Of a stretch of DNA of 64,000 bases, positions 26,892 to 36,720 are shown in pieces (position 1 is the first letter of the stretch; each line of letters opens with the position of its first letter). This stretch comes from Berkiella_A sp964633725 (GTDB lineage Bacteria > Pseudomonadota > Gammaproteobacteria > Berkiellales > Berkiellaceae): contig CAZWHY010000013.1 in assembly GCA_964633725.1 (NCBI GenBank), positions 1 through 64,000 on the forward strand, given 5' to 3'. The position numbers and the translations under genes are program-made. Under the pieces are notes generated by a model, which was given only the letters and a program-made list of their open reading frames with translations, was not told the origin of the DNA and ran no database searches.

Positions 26892-28364
26892 CTACCAGTT
26901 TACAATACCTTTAAAGCCCCAAGCATTAACATCTATGCTGTTAGGCATGTTAATACGAGAATAATTAGCGATGAATCTAATATGATCGTTCACCCAATAG
27001 TTCAACCCGACTGTGGTGTTGTGCATAGAACCTACAATCGCATTCACGCCAACACCGGCAGGCAACGTTCTGGGTACAGGATTGGCCAAACTAGCAGAGC
27101 CCGGCACAAATTTGCCGTCATCAATTAATGATAAATAACTGTGACGAATCGCGACTTCCCAAGCCCCTTTATGAGAACGTGGACGCACGCGGCCAAACGT
27201 ACCACTGACAAAATCATAATCTCTGGCTTCACGCGTAATAATATATGATGCCATAAAGTAATAACCATGATAGGTTAAATCACCACCTGGCTGGCGCTGA
27301 TCGCCAACAAGAAAGATTTCTTCACGATCGGCTTTGGTATGCATATACTCACCCGAAATCATGAAGGGACCCCAACGACCCGCCGCTTCTAAACCAATCG
27401 TGTAAAAATTATTGACTGAATTTAGTGGAACATTGGTAAACAAAATAGGGGATTGCTTATTGGCAATTTCAGGTGTTGCAAACCAATTTTGAATATTGGC
27501 TCTATTATGTAAATTTTGGTATTTTGCAGAAAATCCAAGATGATACACTGTAAAATCATCATGTTTTGGTGAGAAAGTAATACGGCCACCCATCCCTAAT
27601 GGATCACTGCCTGCATCACTGCCCAAAGGCCCGGTTGCAGGTGCTGGCGCACCAGGTGCAACCACATACGGGTTGGTTGAAATACTATCGCCATATTGTG
27701 TCGTACCAGCTCTAGGTACATACATTGCAGTCGCTACGGTGAAATAATTATTATGCCATTCACCATAAAGACCCAATCCCAAAGCTGGATTATCAAAAGC
27801 TTGTGAAGGTGCCGAGACTTCCATAAAAGAACCATCGTTAGAACTTGCCCAGCTTTCTAAACCAAAAGGTATGCTTATCTGACCACCCGCAAACCAAATA
27901 TTTTTGCAGCCATTATATCCAATAAAAGCCTCACCGAAATAAGCAGCACCAGAGTCGCCAAAAATATTAACTGTATTGGGGCTATTGACTGCATAGTTAT
28001 AACCACCATATGTTGCTGTTGCTGCATTTTGCCCAACAGGTCGGCCTAATGCACTATCCACAAAGTCTAAGTCTAATTTATAAATCCAAGCATCGCCCAC
28101 GCCGCCTTTAAACGTGACACGAGCTGAACGAATCATAGAGCCATCAGGAAATTTAGAACGCTCATCGCTACCGCCATTATAAAAAGCCGAAGTAAAATGT
28201 AAGCGACCCCCAATTTTAAACCAAAAATCTGTGTTATCTAATTCAAAGACTTCTAAACCGCCATTAGAGTCAACTGTCATCGTTGCTGCAGCTGTCCCCG
28301 TGGTAAACGCACCGATTCCAGCGAGCGCTAGTATCGCTAATTTATTTTTTGTTATTTTACTCAA
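26892..28364 (-). CDS. OprO/OprP-like phosphate-selective porin family protein
   Basis: About 490 aa from the chosen start. A TTG start at 28364 is preferred because AGGAG lies 9 bases upstream and the product then begins with a clean signal peptide (MSKITKNKLAILALAGIGAF, cut after TGTAAA). An in-frame ATG at 28406 would add 14 atypical residues. The mature N-terminus has FWFKIGGRLHFTSAFY and SARVTFKGGVGDAWIYKLDLDF, then FGEAFIGYNG and FAGGQISIPFGLE, a strand pattern typical of Porin_O_P proteins. A 16-strand beta-barrel trimer is expected. Substrate choice (phosphate or pyrophosphate) is not determined. Confidence 0.87.
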   Translation of the reverse strand: MSKITKNKLAILALAGIGAFTTGTAAATMTVDSNGGLEVFELDNTDFWFKIGGRLHFTSAFYNGGSDERSKFPDGSMIRSARVTFKGGVGDAWIYKLDLDFVDSALGRPVGQNAATATYGGYNYAVNSPNTVNIFGDSGAAYFGEAFIGYNGCKNIWFAGGQISIPFGLESWASSNDGSFMEVSAPSQAFDNPALGLGLYGEWHNNYFTVATAMYVPRAGTTQYGDSISTNPYVVAPGAPAPATGPLGSDAGSDPLGMGGRITFSPKHDDFTVYHLGFSAKYQNLHNRANIQNWFATPEIANKQSPILFTNVPLNSVNNFYTIGLEAAGRWGPFMISGEYMHTKADREEIFLVGDQRQPGGDLTYHGYYFMASYIITREARDYDFVSGTFGRVRPRSHKGAWEVAIRHSYLSLIDDGKFVPGSASLANPVPRTLPAGVGVNAIVGSMHNTTVGLNYWVNDHIRFIANYSRINMPNSIDVNAWGFKGIVNW

Positions 28365-28478
28365 TTTACCATTCTCCTGAGGAATACATAAAGGCAAGCT
28401 AATCATTAGACTTACATATCACAGATATAGCCGAGTAATATAACGTTGTTTCATACTTCTTTCAACTCTCGTTCCTTA

Positions 28479-31400
28479 TCAAGAGTCAGAGTCAGAAACA
28501 GAAATATCTTTCTCTGGCTCTGTTCGCCAGATGCCATCTTGAATAAAGCACTGCCAGCCCCATTGGAACCATTTAATTAGAGAAAAAGCTAACCACAAAG
28601 CCCAAAGCAACATTAAAATTCTATAAACAAACATGGGAACTGACACAATCCAAATACTAGATAAATCATTGAGTACTTTATCTTGGTACCAACGTAATTC
28701 ATAAGCATTGTTTGCCCAAAAGTTTGAATGCACAAGATTATTAGTTGGAGAGGCAAGTTGCATTTGTGGGTTGCCCAACAAACCAGTTGAGATGCAATTG
28801 ATTATCGCCAGTACAAATATCAACGTTAAAAAGACTAAAGCCCCTTGTAGAATTTGAAAATGAATCACTTGAAGTTTAGAACCATATTGATTTCTGACTT
28901 GCATCATTACAAACCATAATACAACCGCTAATGCGGCAATAGGTGTGCTGAGTGTCACGCCTAATCCCAATAATATCCATTGCCAAATGGCCAATGGCGT
29001 CCGCCTTGACAGCCCCAGCATCACGGCTAAAATAATCATTAAGATAACCACAGCCCAATACTGAACCGCAGGCCCTAACTCTGGTCCCTTGAGATACAAT
29101 ATCCATCTGTCTTTACTTAATCTTATATCCGTAAAGTTATTAGTCGCTTCACTATTTAGACTAATACCATCAGGCGTATATTGCATACCCAAAGTTTGTT
29201 GGTTTTGCCATTGCACCCTAAGATTTTGTTCTCCAGGATGAACGGGGAAAGTTAATTGCCTTCCTTCTAAAGAAATGGGCTGACTCACATTGTCGATCAA
29301 TACATCTTTTAGTATGCTGTTTTTAGGTAATGAAATAGCATGCTGCATGCCTTGGCTACTTTTGATTTTTATATCCAAGGTATGATCAGATTGCCTCAAA
29401 CCCGGCATTACCTGATAGCGTGTTTCTTCTATTGTCAGTGTATTACCAGAAATGGCTTTTGGCTTAATGACATCTATAGTCAATACTTCATTACCCCATG
29501 GTTGCCACTTTGGCATCCATTGCCCTACTTGGCTACTCTCATGAATCATTGGGATCCCTGAAAAGCTCACATGCCATTTGGGAATAGCTTGCAAAGCCCA
29601 GATCTCTTTCACTTGAGTGGATGATAGTGCTTTTAGTTTGATACTAGGCTGTATGGATAATTCAGAGTACCAAGTCACTCGATTTTGTCCATGCCCCAAT
29701 TGCACTTTTGCTTGCCCCTCTTCCACTTTAACGTGAGGTGATAGTATTTTTTCACCCGCTAACAAAGGTAATGTAAGATGTATAGCACTACGTTTGGGGG
29801 CTATACGAGTCACCTCATGATAAATTTTCCAATCCAACCCTAATTGTAATTTTCGAGTATAGCTTACAAAGCTCGGCATGTCGGACAACGTTAGTTTTTG
29901 CGCCGTTCCACTAATCGTTGTTTTCAGTTGTTTATTAAATTGTAAAGATTGGCCGGTGAGCTGATTATTTAATAGCCCGCTAACTGACCATCCGTCCGAC
30001 TCAATTACTATATATTTAGGCTTTAAATTATAATCAAAACTCAAACTAAATTGTGTTTGTTCTACGACTGAACCTAACATTACAATTTCATGCTGCCCTT
30101 TTTCAACCAATAACCATAACCTACCCTGTTTATCTGTTTTAATCGCTTTTGCAGGCTCTCCATTCAATAAAATATTTTGCAACGCCCAACCACTAGAGGC
30201 ATTAGGTAAAGGCACAGCAACCTGCTCTATAGTATTAATAGCTAATCTAAGTGTTAACTGTTTATCATCTATATTGACTTGTGACTGAGAAAAATCCGCA
30301 CACCTTGGAAAACAATTCGCCGGTGTGAGCAAATAATTTTTCAATTCGGTTAACATCGCTTGCTCGGGAATATCAGCATAGGCTTTTTCAATGCTACCTG
30401 TCATTCCCAATATTAAAATCAATGGTAATAACAGCGTTGCTATTCCAGAACTGGCCGAACCAGATTTCCCCTGGCCAGATTTCTCTTGGCCAGATTTCTC
30501 TTGGCCAGATTTTTTCCCAAAAGATAAATCCCTATCAAAACCCGAGGTTTTAAATGGTCTCACCAAAGCATAAATCAAAGTCATCACCATCATCACTTGC
30601 AAATATTTTAATAACGAAACAAGCCAAGCAGGCATTAACCATAATGACAAGTCCTGTTCTTGGGTGACAGGCCCTTGCCAATCTAATCGTATGACATTCC
30701 ACGACCATTTAGGTAAACCAGGACCTGTTTGCACTTTGCTATTGGGATCATAATCTCGCAACTCTGCTTCTTGCTCAGCAAGTGGTTGCGTTAATTTTCG
30801 ACTCATTTTTTTCATTGGCGCACCTAATGTTGCCACCACACTGTCTGCCGCACCACGGCCATCCATTGAGATGCGCTCATCTGACATCATATTTTGCGTC
30901 ACAGGTTGTCTAGAATAAGGTTGTACAATAGAATCTGCACGTGATAACTGTGGATATAACGCGGTTTGGATTTGTTTACCCATAAAAGGTATCGCCAATA
31001 ATACTAATAGGGTGAGCGATGCAAAATACCCCCAACTCAGTGCTGTCTTCGCAGTACTTTGAGGAATGGCTCTGGCCAACGCCATCGTAGTTAAAACCGC
31101 CAACCAACTCCAAAGAGGTGCACCAGGCTCATGATAGGTTAAAACTAATGTTGCAAGCCCTAATAACCCCCAGCCTAAACCTAATAATTTAATCATCGCC
31201 AAGCTAATAAACAAAACTGAGAATAAATCTAATAAATTCCAGTCACGTAACCAAGCATCGCTTACTTTATCCACGCCCATAGCGTGAAATAACTTCCAAC
31301 CAGGTGGCAAATATAACGTTGCACTTAAATTTTGTACATCTCGTTGCCAACCAATCGCCGGAAACCTAAATGTTTTATCTGCTAAACGACTCGTGGCCGT

Positions 31401-32711
31401 TAAATTCAAATGGCCGTTACGAATTTCTACGCCTGGTTGTGGGGAGATTTGTGGAGAAGATTGAGAAGCTGATTCTGATGGCTCGCTCTGTTCTGACTCT
31501 AATATTGTAATTAGCTGTGGCTCCCCATTGATATCTACCTGACCTAATATCATGGGCGACCTAGCACTTAACCGCCAATCTTGTTCCACCACACCTGACA
31601 TTTTATCTTGAACCGTTAAGCCTTTGCCGTCAAAGTCTAACCACATCTGCCTTTTCAGAGCCAAACGCTCGCCTCTATTCTTTGCTTTGCCACGATGTTT
31701 TTCTTCTAAAGATAATGTTGTATCGGCTTTCATCAGGTAACTTGGAAACTGATGCCAACCTTGTGGCATATCAGTTTGAGTGGGATCAAGTGCTTTCGCC
31801 CCGCTTAAATCAACTCGTCTTAAAGCATTTTGTGATTCAAAACTCCAGACTTCTTCATCTGGCCAAGGCGACCGAAAAGTGTCTAACTTAAAATTATTTT
31901 GTTGTGACAAATATCTATTTCTAACATGTATATCCCATTGCCCAGCTCGAACTTGTAATTTTAATAGCCCATTGTCTTCTAATTTAGCGGGCAAAGGAGA
32001 ATGGATATCAATAGGCAATGTATTCTTATTAACGACAGGGCCAATAATAATCTCTCTATCCACTCCTGTAACATTTAATCGTATTAGTGAGAAAGATTCT
32101 TGTGGAATACTATCGGTTATTTTTCTAAAAACTTTTAGGCTAACCGTGTTTTGTTTTTTCGGTGCTTTCGCAGTTTGACTTTTTTTCAGCCACAAAAAAC
32201 CTTTAGCATCTCTATTCGGATTAAGTAAATGCTTTGAATTGACTTGCAGTTTTACAACACCAATAGATTTGGGAATAAATAGCTTTTCCGGTAAAGCATC
32301 CCAAGTGAAATGCCCTGATATCTTATAATCCCCTTTGTCTAAATAGACCGCAGGTTTATGTCCTCGCAAAACAACAGATATGGATTGGTCATTATTTTTC
32401 ATTTCTATTGGCCAGTTATTTCGTCCACCAACTAAATAAACCCACCCATCATCAAACAACGTACCTGTTTGAGTAAAATCTCCTCTGGTGTTTTGAATAT
32501 CTAAATCCAAATAAGCAGGCCACTCACAAAAATGATTGTTCGCTTGATTCCAGGCACTAGGACAAAGTTGCCGCCCACTGTCTTTTAAGACCCACGCGGC
32601 CCAGGGTTTTAGGTCTTCTGGAACAATATCGGCTGCCTGTGCCGCCATAATACGCAGACTAAAAAACAATGTAAAACATACAACCCAAATCGTCCTAGTG
32701 ATGATCTTCAT
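28479..32711 (-). CDS. Giant membrane protein with two similar halves, function unknown
   Basis: 1410 aa. Signal peptide 1-27, periplasmic beta-rich region about 28-485, TM cluster about 493-575, TM about 692-718, then a signal-like TM (756-775, ending EKAYA), a second beta-rich region about 780-1215 and a terminal TM cluster about 1220-1390. Both halves open similarly after the hydrophobic segment (DLKPWAAWVLKDSGRQLCP; then ELKNYLLTPANCFPRCADF) and both end in helices with WxxLLGLG-type sequences, so I infer an internal duplication. A 15-bp DNA repeat encodes SGQEKSGQEKSGQGKSG near 735-751. Small cysteine clusters may form disulfides. It follows the SDR gene by 19 bp. I do not recognise a family. 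Confidence 0.85.
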   Translation of the reverse strand: MKIITRTIWVVCFTLFFSLRIMAAQAADIVPEDLKPWAAWVLKDSGRQLCPSAWNQANNHFCEWPAYLDLDIQNTRGDFTQTGTLFDDGWVYLVGGRNNWPIEMKNNDQSISVVLRGHKPAVYLDKGDYKISGHFTWDALPEKLFIPKSIGVVKLQVNSKHLLNPNRDAKGFLWLKKSQTAKAPKKQNTVSLKVFRKITDSIPQESFSLIRLNVTGVDREIIIGPVVNKNTLPIDIHSPLPAKLEDNGLLKLQVRAGQWDIHVRNRYLSQQNNFKLDTFRSPWPDEEVWSFESQNALRRVDLSGAKALDPTQTDMPQGWHQFPSYLMKADTTLSLEEKHRGKAKNRGERLALKRQMWLDFDGKGLTVQDKMSGVVEQDWRLSARSPMILGQVDINGEPQLITILESEQSEPSESASQSSPQISPQPGVEIRNGHLNLTATSRLADKTFRFPAIGWQRDVQNLSATLYLPPGWKLFHAMGVDKVSDAWLRDWNLLDLFSVLFISLAMIKLLGLGWGLLGLATLVLTYHEPGAPLWSWLAVLTTMALARAIPQSTAKTALSWGYFASLTLLVLLAIPFMGKQIQTALYPQLSRADSIVQPYSRQPVTQNMMSDERISMDGRGAADSVVATLGAPMKKMSRKLTQPLAEQEAELRDYDPNSKVQTGPGLPKWSWNVIRLDWQGPVTQEQDLSLWLMPAWLVSLLKYLQVMMVMTLIYALVRPFKTSGFDRDLSFGKKSGQEKSGQEKSGQGKSGSASSGIATLLLPLILILGMTGSIEKAYADIPEQAMLTELKNYLLTPANCFPRCADFSQSQVNIDDKQLTLRLAINTIEQVAVPLPNASSGWALQNILLNGEPAKAIKTDKQGRLWLLVEKGQHEIVMLGSVVEQTQFSLSFDYNLKPKYIVIESDGWSVSGLLNNQLTGQSLQFNKQLKTTISGTAQKLTLSDMPSFVSYTRKLQLGLDWKIYHEVTRIAPKRSAIHLTLPLLAGEKILSPHVKVEEGQAKVQLGHGQNRVTWYSELSIQPSIKLKALSSTQVKEIWALQAIPKWHVSFSGIPMIHESSQVGQWMPKWQPWGNEVLTIDVIKPKAISGNTLTIEETRYQVMPGLRQSDHTLDIKIKSSQGMQHAISLPKNSILKDVLIDNVSQPISLEGRQLTFPVHPGEQNLRVQWQNQQTLGMQYTPDGISLNSEATNNFTDIRLSKDRWILYLKGPELGPAVQYWAVVILMIILAVMLGLSRRTPLAIWQWILLGLGVTLSTPIAALAVVLWFVMMQVRNQYGSKLQVIHFQILQGALVFLTLIFVLAIINCISTGLLGNPQMQLASPTNNLVHSNFWANNAYELRWYQDKVLNDLSSIWIVSVPMFVYRILMLLWALWLAFSLIKWFQWGWQCFIQDGIWRTEPEKDISVSDSDS

Positions 32712-32730
32712 ATCAATCCTTGAGTATTAT

Positions 32731-33540
32731 TTAATCTAGAAATAAATCAACCATTGGCTCAACTTCTGAGTTAACAGCATACTGCTCAAAATTCGTTTCA
32801 TTTTCTAACTTAAGTACTTCTTCATCAATCAAAAACTGTCCCGTCTGATTTTTTTGTAAAACACACAGTGCAGCTTTTGCCATTATCTCTGGTTTGCGAC
32901 TGGCTTGATAGATCTCAGGTGGAAAATGATGTTGAATCGCCGCGGTCGCAATCGTCGTCTGTGGCCAAAGCGCATTAATACAAATATTTTGATCTTTGAA
33001 CTCAGCCGCCATACCCAACACACACATGCTCATGCCATATTTACTGATTGTATAAGCAGTATAATCTCGAAACCATTTAGGATTTAAATTAATAGGAGGT
33101 GACAAAGTCAAAATATGCCCCTGCCCTTGCTTTATAAAATATGGCATGACGGCCTGACTACAAGCGTATGTCGCTCTCACATTCACACTCATCATCAGAT
33201 CAAATCGTTTCATTGGCGTTTTGATTGTATTGGTTAATGATATAGCGCTCGCATTATTCACCAAAATATCAATACCCCCAAATTCAGCTGCTGCTTTTTG
33301 CATAGCGGATTGAATTGCCGCGTCATCGCGTACATCCAAAGGCAATGCTAAAGCACGCCCACCAAAGGCTGTAATTTCATCTTGTGTTGTATAGATGGTT
33401 CCTTCCAATTTAGCATGTGGCTCAGTCGTTTTGCCTGTAATGATGACATTGGCTCCCGCTTTTGCCAAATGTATGGCAATCTCTTTACCAATCCCTCTAC
33501 TAGAGCCTGTCACAAAGGCGGTTTTATTTTTAAATGGCAT
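32731..33540 (-). CDS. Short-chain dehydrogenase/reductase (HSDL2-like)
   Basis: 269 aa from the chosen ATG, which has AGGGAG seven bases upstream. An upstream in-frame ATG at 33591 overlaps pilY1 and gives a low-complexity leader, so it was rejected. Rossmann motif TGSSRGIG (about 10-17), NNAS near 93, and catalytic YTISK. The arrangement resembles the hydroxysteroid dehydrogenase-like 2 group, without its SCP2 tail. An NAD(P)-dependent oxidoreductase of unknown substrate, lying between pilY1 and the 1410-aa protein in the same run. Confidence 0.9.
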   Translation of the reverse strand: MPFKNKTAFVTGSSRGIGKEIAIHLAKAGANVIITGKTTEPHAKLEGTIYTTQDEITAFGGRALALPLDVRDDAAIQSAMQKAAAEFGGIDILVNNASAISLTNTIKTPMKRFDLMMSVNVRATYACSQAVMPYFIKQGQGHILTLSPPINLNPKWFRDYTAYTISKYGMSMCVLGMAAEFKDQNICINALWPQTTIATAAIQHHFPPEIYQASRKPEIMAKAALCVLQKNQTGQFLIDEEVLKLENETNFEQYAVNSEVEPMVDLFLD

Positions 33541-33583
33541 ATTGATACTCCCTGTTTTATTTTTAATGTTATTATTGACTATC

Positions 33584-35269
33584 TTATTCATTTAGTTCTC
33601 GCCACACACGTCTGCCCACGCGATCGCTTTCAATCTCTATTTCTGTCCAAGCAAAATCACCATTTGCCAATGCATGTAACACAATATTAGGTTCAGATGC
33701 CCCACGCTGAAATATCAGCGGATTGCCGACAAGCTCTAAAGTATTACTGATATTACGCGTATTGCTATTATTTTCGATCAATCTATATGGTGATTTTGCA
33801 TAAACCTTACCATCTTTCATATTGAGTACAGCCGCATTGCTTCCAGACACCGTTAAAACCCGTCCATTTCGAACCACTGGCGTAGATTGCATATTTTGAT
33901 TATTGATATACCAATTTTCTGACTGAGCCATGGCAACATCATGTATCTCAGAGAATAAGTAAGCATGTTGTCCATTCTCAAAAATGCTAATCATATAATT
34001 ATCTTTGTTATTTTGAGACTGCGCCAAAAAGCTAATTAACACACCTTGGCCATTTGGGTGAGATATAATTTTAGGCTGTGACAAGATTTGACCATATTGA
34101 TTATTTTCTATCATGGAGAAAACCCCCATACGATTTTTAATATTGTCTTTGGTTTGTTTCACTAGCCCCCATTGCTTCGGTGTTTTTGCTGTCATATCGA
34201 ATTTCCACAGCGTACCAAAATTATCTCCCACATATAAATAGTCCACATAGCCTCTACGTTTAGAATCAATGGGAGACATATGGGTGAATTGAATACGGTT
34301 TTGACACTGTGTCATGTCTGTTTTTTTGCCTTTGGTCACCGCTGAGGATTGTTTAAAAGAAATATTTTGGCTTAAATTAGGGGCAAACGCGGGTAAAATA
34401 ATTTCTGTTTTCCCCCAACCACTCTGTAAACTATATATTTTAATAATACCGGCAACAAACACACCATCTAAACAGCCTTCCTGCGCAAAAAGTATATTCC
34501 AATCTCCATCAATCGTTCGAATCACAGTGGGTTTTGAAAAATATCCTCGGCTATCTGTTTTGTGCCACCACAATTGATTTTTAGCGGCTTGGGCTGTTAA
34601 TAAAAAGGGATGGGTAATATCCAAACAAAATATTGTTTGCCGTTTATCTCCTACGGCCGCTATCAATAACGTATGCCAACGGTTACTCACAAAGACATCA
34701 CTAATTGTCATTTGTGGATCTGCACTTGATACATCCGTCAAATCAGAAAGTAAATCTACTGCCAATAGCTCGCTTAGATTTAACTTGACTAATGACTGAC
34801 CTGTTTTAAGATCAAGACCATGCAATACATACTGGCCATCAATCTGATACACAATGGGCGTTCTTTGAATATTTGATTTTTGAAAATCTGAATATTTCTG
34901 AGCACTGATATTATTTTCTGGTGGCGAACTGACATCATGCGTCCAAGGCCAACGATCCGGAAAAGGAAAATCAGGACCCCCTACATATACAGGTTCAGAA
35001 ACAGGTGCAGTTAATTTTTTTTGCCAACCCGTTGTCAAAACCGGAGACATCATAGATTTAGAATAATTTAACCCTAATGCTTGCGTGGTATATTCTGCTG
35101 TAGTATTTAACTGGCCAGATTGACCAGATTGAATAGACTGTATCACAATGGGACTGGCTGCCAAGTGGGATGTGTTGCTGCTCACATGCGATACAAAATC
35201 TGCAAGCAAAATATTATTATAAAACAATATAATTATAAATATAAATATAATTGATACTATTTTTTTCAT
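33584..35269 (-). CDS. pilY1: Short PilY1-like type IV pilus tip protein
   Basis: 561 aa with an N-terminal signal peptide. The middle and C-terminal regions match the PilY1 beta-propeller: LHGLDLKTGQSL, then YVDYLYVGDNFGTLWKFDM, and STPVVRNGRVLTVSG blade-like repeats. Canonical PilY1 proteins are about 1000-1200 aa with an N-terminal von Willebrand A domain; that domain is absent here. It is last in the pilV-pilW-pilX-pilY1 order, 18 bp after pilX. PilY1 primes pilus assembly and acts in adhesion and mechanosensing. Whether the short form retains these is unknown. Confidence 0.85.
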   Translation of the reverse strand: MKKIVSIIFIFIIILFYNNILLADFVSHVSSNTSHLAASPIVIQSIQSGQSGQLNTTAEYTTQALGLNYSKSMMSPVLTTGWQKKLTAPVSEPVYVGGPDFPFPDRWPWTHDVSSPPENNISAQKYSDFQKSNIQRTPIVYQIDGQYVLHGLDLKTGQSLVKLNLSELLAVDLLSDLTDVSSADPQMTISDVFVSNRWHTLLIAAVGDKRQTIFCLDITHPFLLTAQAAKNQLWWHKTDSRGYFSKPTVIRTIDGDWNILFAQEGCLDGVFVAGIIKIYSLQSGWGKTEIILPAFAPNLSQNISFKQSSAVTKGKKTDMTQCQNRIQFTHMSPIDSKRRGYVDYLYVGDNFGTLWKFDMTAKTPKQWGLVKQTKDNIKNRMGVFSMIENNQYGQILSQPKIISHPNGQGVLISFLAQSQNNKDNYMISIFENGQHAYLFSEIHDVAMAQSENWYINNQNMQSTPVVRNGRVLTVSGSNAAVLNMKDGKVYAKSPYRLIENNSNTRNISNTLELVGNPLIFQRGASEPNIVLHALANGDFAWTEIEIESDRVGRRVWRELNE

Positions 35270-35287
35270 CTTAAAATCCTACTACCT

Positions 35288-35710
35288 TTATCGCAATGAT
35301 ACAACGGATTGTAGATGCGTCCTGGTGCCTTCCATACCTGGCGCATCAACCTCTAATTCATAAAACTTCAAACCCTGCCGTTCTCCAAAAATCAATGTGT
35401 CTGCGACAAATTGTATTTTAGGATATGTTGTTTTTTGTGCTTGAGCCATATTTTCCATCATATCCACTTCTACTTTTTGCAAAATTTGCTCTGTATTAAT
35501 AAAGTTAATGACTTCATATTGATAGTTGCGAGCAATTTTGGTTTGCAACACACTGGATTCCATCGAAAAAACCACAATCATGCTAATAATTAATGAAAAC
35601 ACGAGTACAAAAATTAAAATACTACCTTTTTGACTGCCTCGGTTTTGGATAGGGTTTTGGATAGGGTTTTGGATAGGGCTATGAATAGAGTTCTGAAACG
35701 AGCTATTCAT
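35288..35710 (-). CDS. pilX: PilX-type minor pilin
   Basis: 140 aa from the ATG immediately after the pilW stop (TAATAATG); a longer in-frame start at 35737 overlaps pilW and was rejected. The prepilin-like leader reads NRGSQKG before the hydrophobic helix SILIFVLVFSLIISMIVVF, then SSVLQTKIARN as in PilX. A 12-bp DNA repeat (35640-35680) encodes IQNPIQNPIQN in the leader. The usual Glu5 is missing, as in other PilX proteins. A minor pilin of the tip complex. Confidence 0.85.
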   Translation of the reverse strand: MNSSFQNSIHSPIQNPIQNPIQNRGSQKGSILIFVLVFSLIISMIVVFSMESSVLQTKIARNYQYEVINFINTEQILQKVEVDMMENMAQAQKTTYPKIQFVADTLIFGERQGLKFYELEVDAPGMEGTRTHLQSVVSLR

Positions 35711-35712
35711 TA

Positions 35713-36720
35713 TTAAACCGCTGCTCTTATTGTCCACTCTTCAGACCACCACTTACGTAATATTTTATCTTTGGGTACTATTTTTTTGTTGTTGAGCATA
35801 TAAGCATTTGGCTCTTCTAAAGCATCCTCTATAGAATTCATTAGAAAACTAAATTTAATAGATTGGATTTTTTGTGAGCCATCATATTCTGCTGCGGTAA
35901 AATAATCTTTTGTTTTCTTTTGGCAACAAAATTTCAATTCCATTTGCTCCACCCCTTCTACCATCTCCAACGTGCGACCATTTAAATCGGTCATATATAA
36001 AGCGTAAACCGGGAAGCCTTTCTGGTTGCGACGCATCGTATTGCCAATATACAAGACTTCAGATTCTATTTTGCCTAATTTGGCACTGGGCGGGTATAAC
36101 TTTGAAAGCGATTGCGCTGTGCTATCAAAATCAACATAAATATCAGAGGTCGGTCGGTTATAGTTCACATTGACATTTTGGGCGACTTTTAAGACATCCA
36201 TATTTTGGCAATCAGATAATAATAGAATATCATCTTGTTTATACTGCGGTTGCCCTACGACGGTTAGTTTATTCTGATACGCGTCTTCATAATCATTTAA
36301 TTTGAAAAATTTCTCAATACGACGTATCCATAATATATCTGAATCTTTATCTATCCGAGATAAAGCACTATTGGTCATATAATTGTTTTGAGTCAGAGCA
36401 CTATAGAGAATAGGCTCTATAGCCGTATCACGATTAAAGCCCATCTCATCAGCTGAAATGTTGCCCACGACGTGAAAAATAGCGTTATTATCCAATCGAT
36501 TACACCCATAGTCTCCAGCGCCCCGAACCAACTGCCCTATTAACATGGACGTTGCTTGAATGTTTTCTTGTATTCGAGTAACACCTTGCTGATATTGATT
36601 CATCTTTTTGATCATTAGAAATATCTGAATCGTTGCCCCAGCAATCAGTGTGCTCAAGAATAAAGCAATCATAACTTCGCTAATGGTAAACCCAAATTCA
36701 CTACTGAATAATCGCTTCAA
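35713..36720 (-). CDS. pilW: PilW-type minor pilin
   Basis: 335 aa with a type III prepilin signal: FGFTISEVMIALFLSTLIAG, cleavage between Gly and Phe, Glu at +5. The large C-terminal globular part (residues 80-335) fits PilW of the PilVWX-Y1 tip complex. It overlaps pilV by 20 bp and is followed by pilX. Its first part (to 36322) lies inside the 3645-bp duplicated block, so a truncated second copy exists at 39922-40365. Confidence 0.92.
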   Translation of the reverse strand: MKRLFSSEFGFTISEVMIALFLSTLIAGATIQIFLMIKKMNQYQQGVTRIQENIQATSMLIGQLVRGAGDYGCNRLDNNAIFHVVGNISADEMGFNRDTAIEPILYSALTQNNYMTNSALSRIDKDSDILWIRRIEKFFKLNDYEDAYQNKLTVVGQPQYKQDDILLLSDCQNMDVLKVAQNVNVNYNRPTSDIYVDFDSTAQSLSKLYPPSAKLGKIESEVLYIGNTMRRNQKGFPVYALYMTDLNGRTLEMVEGVEQMELKFCCQKKTKDYFTAAEYDGSQKIQSIKFSFLMNSIEDALEEPNAYMLNNKKIVPKDKILRKWWSEEWTIRAAV

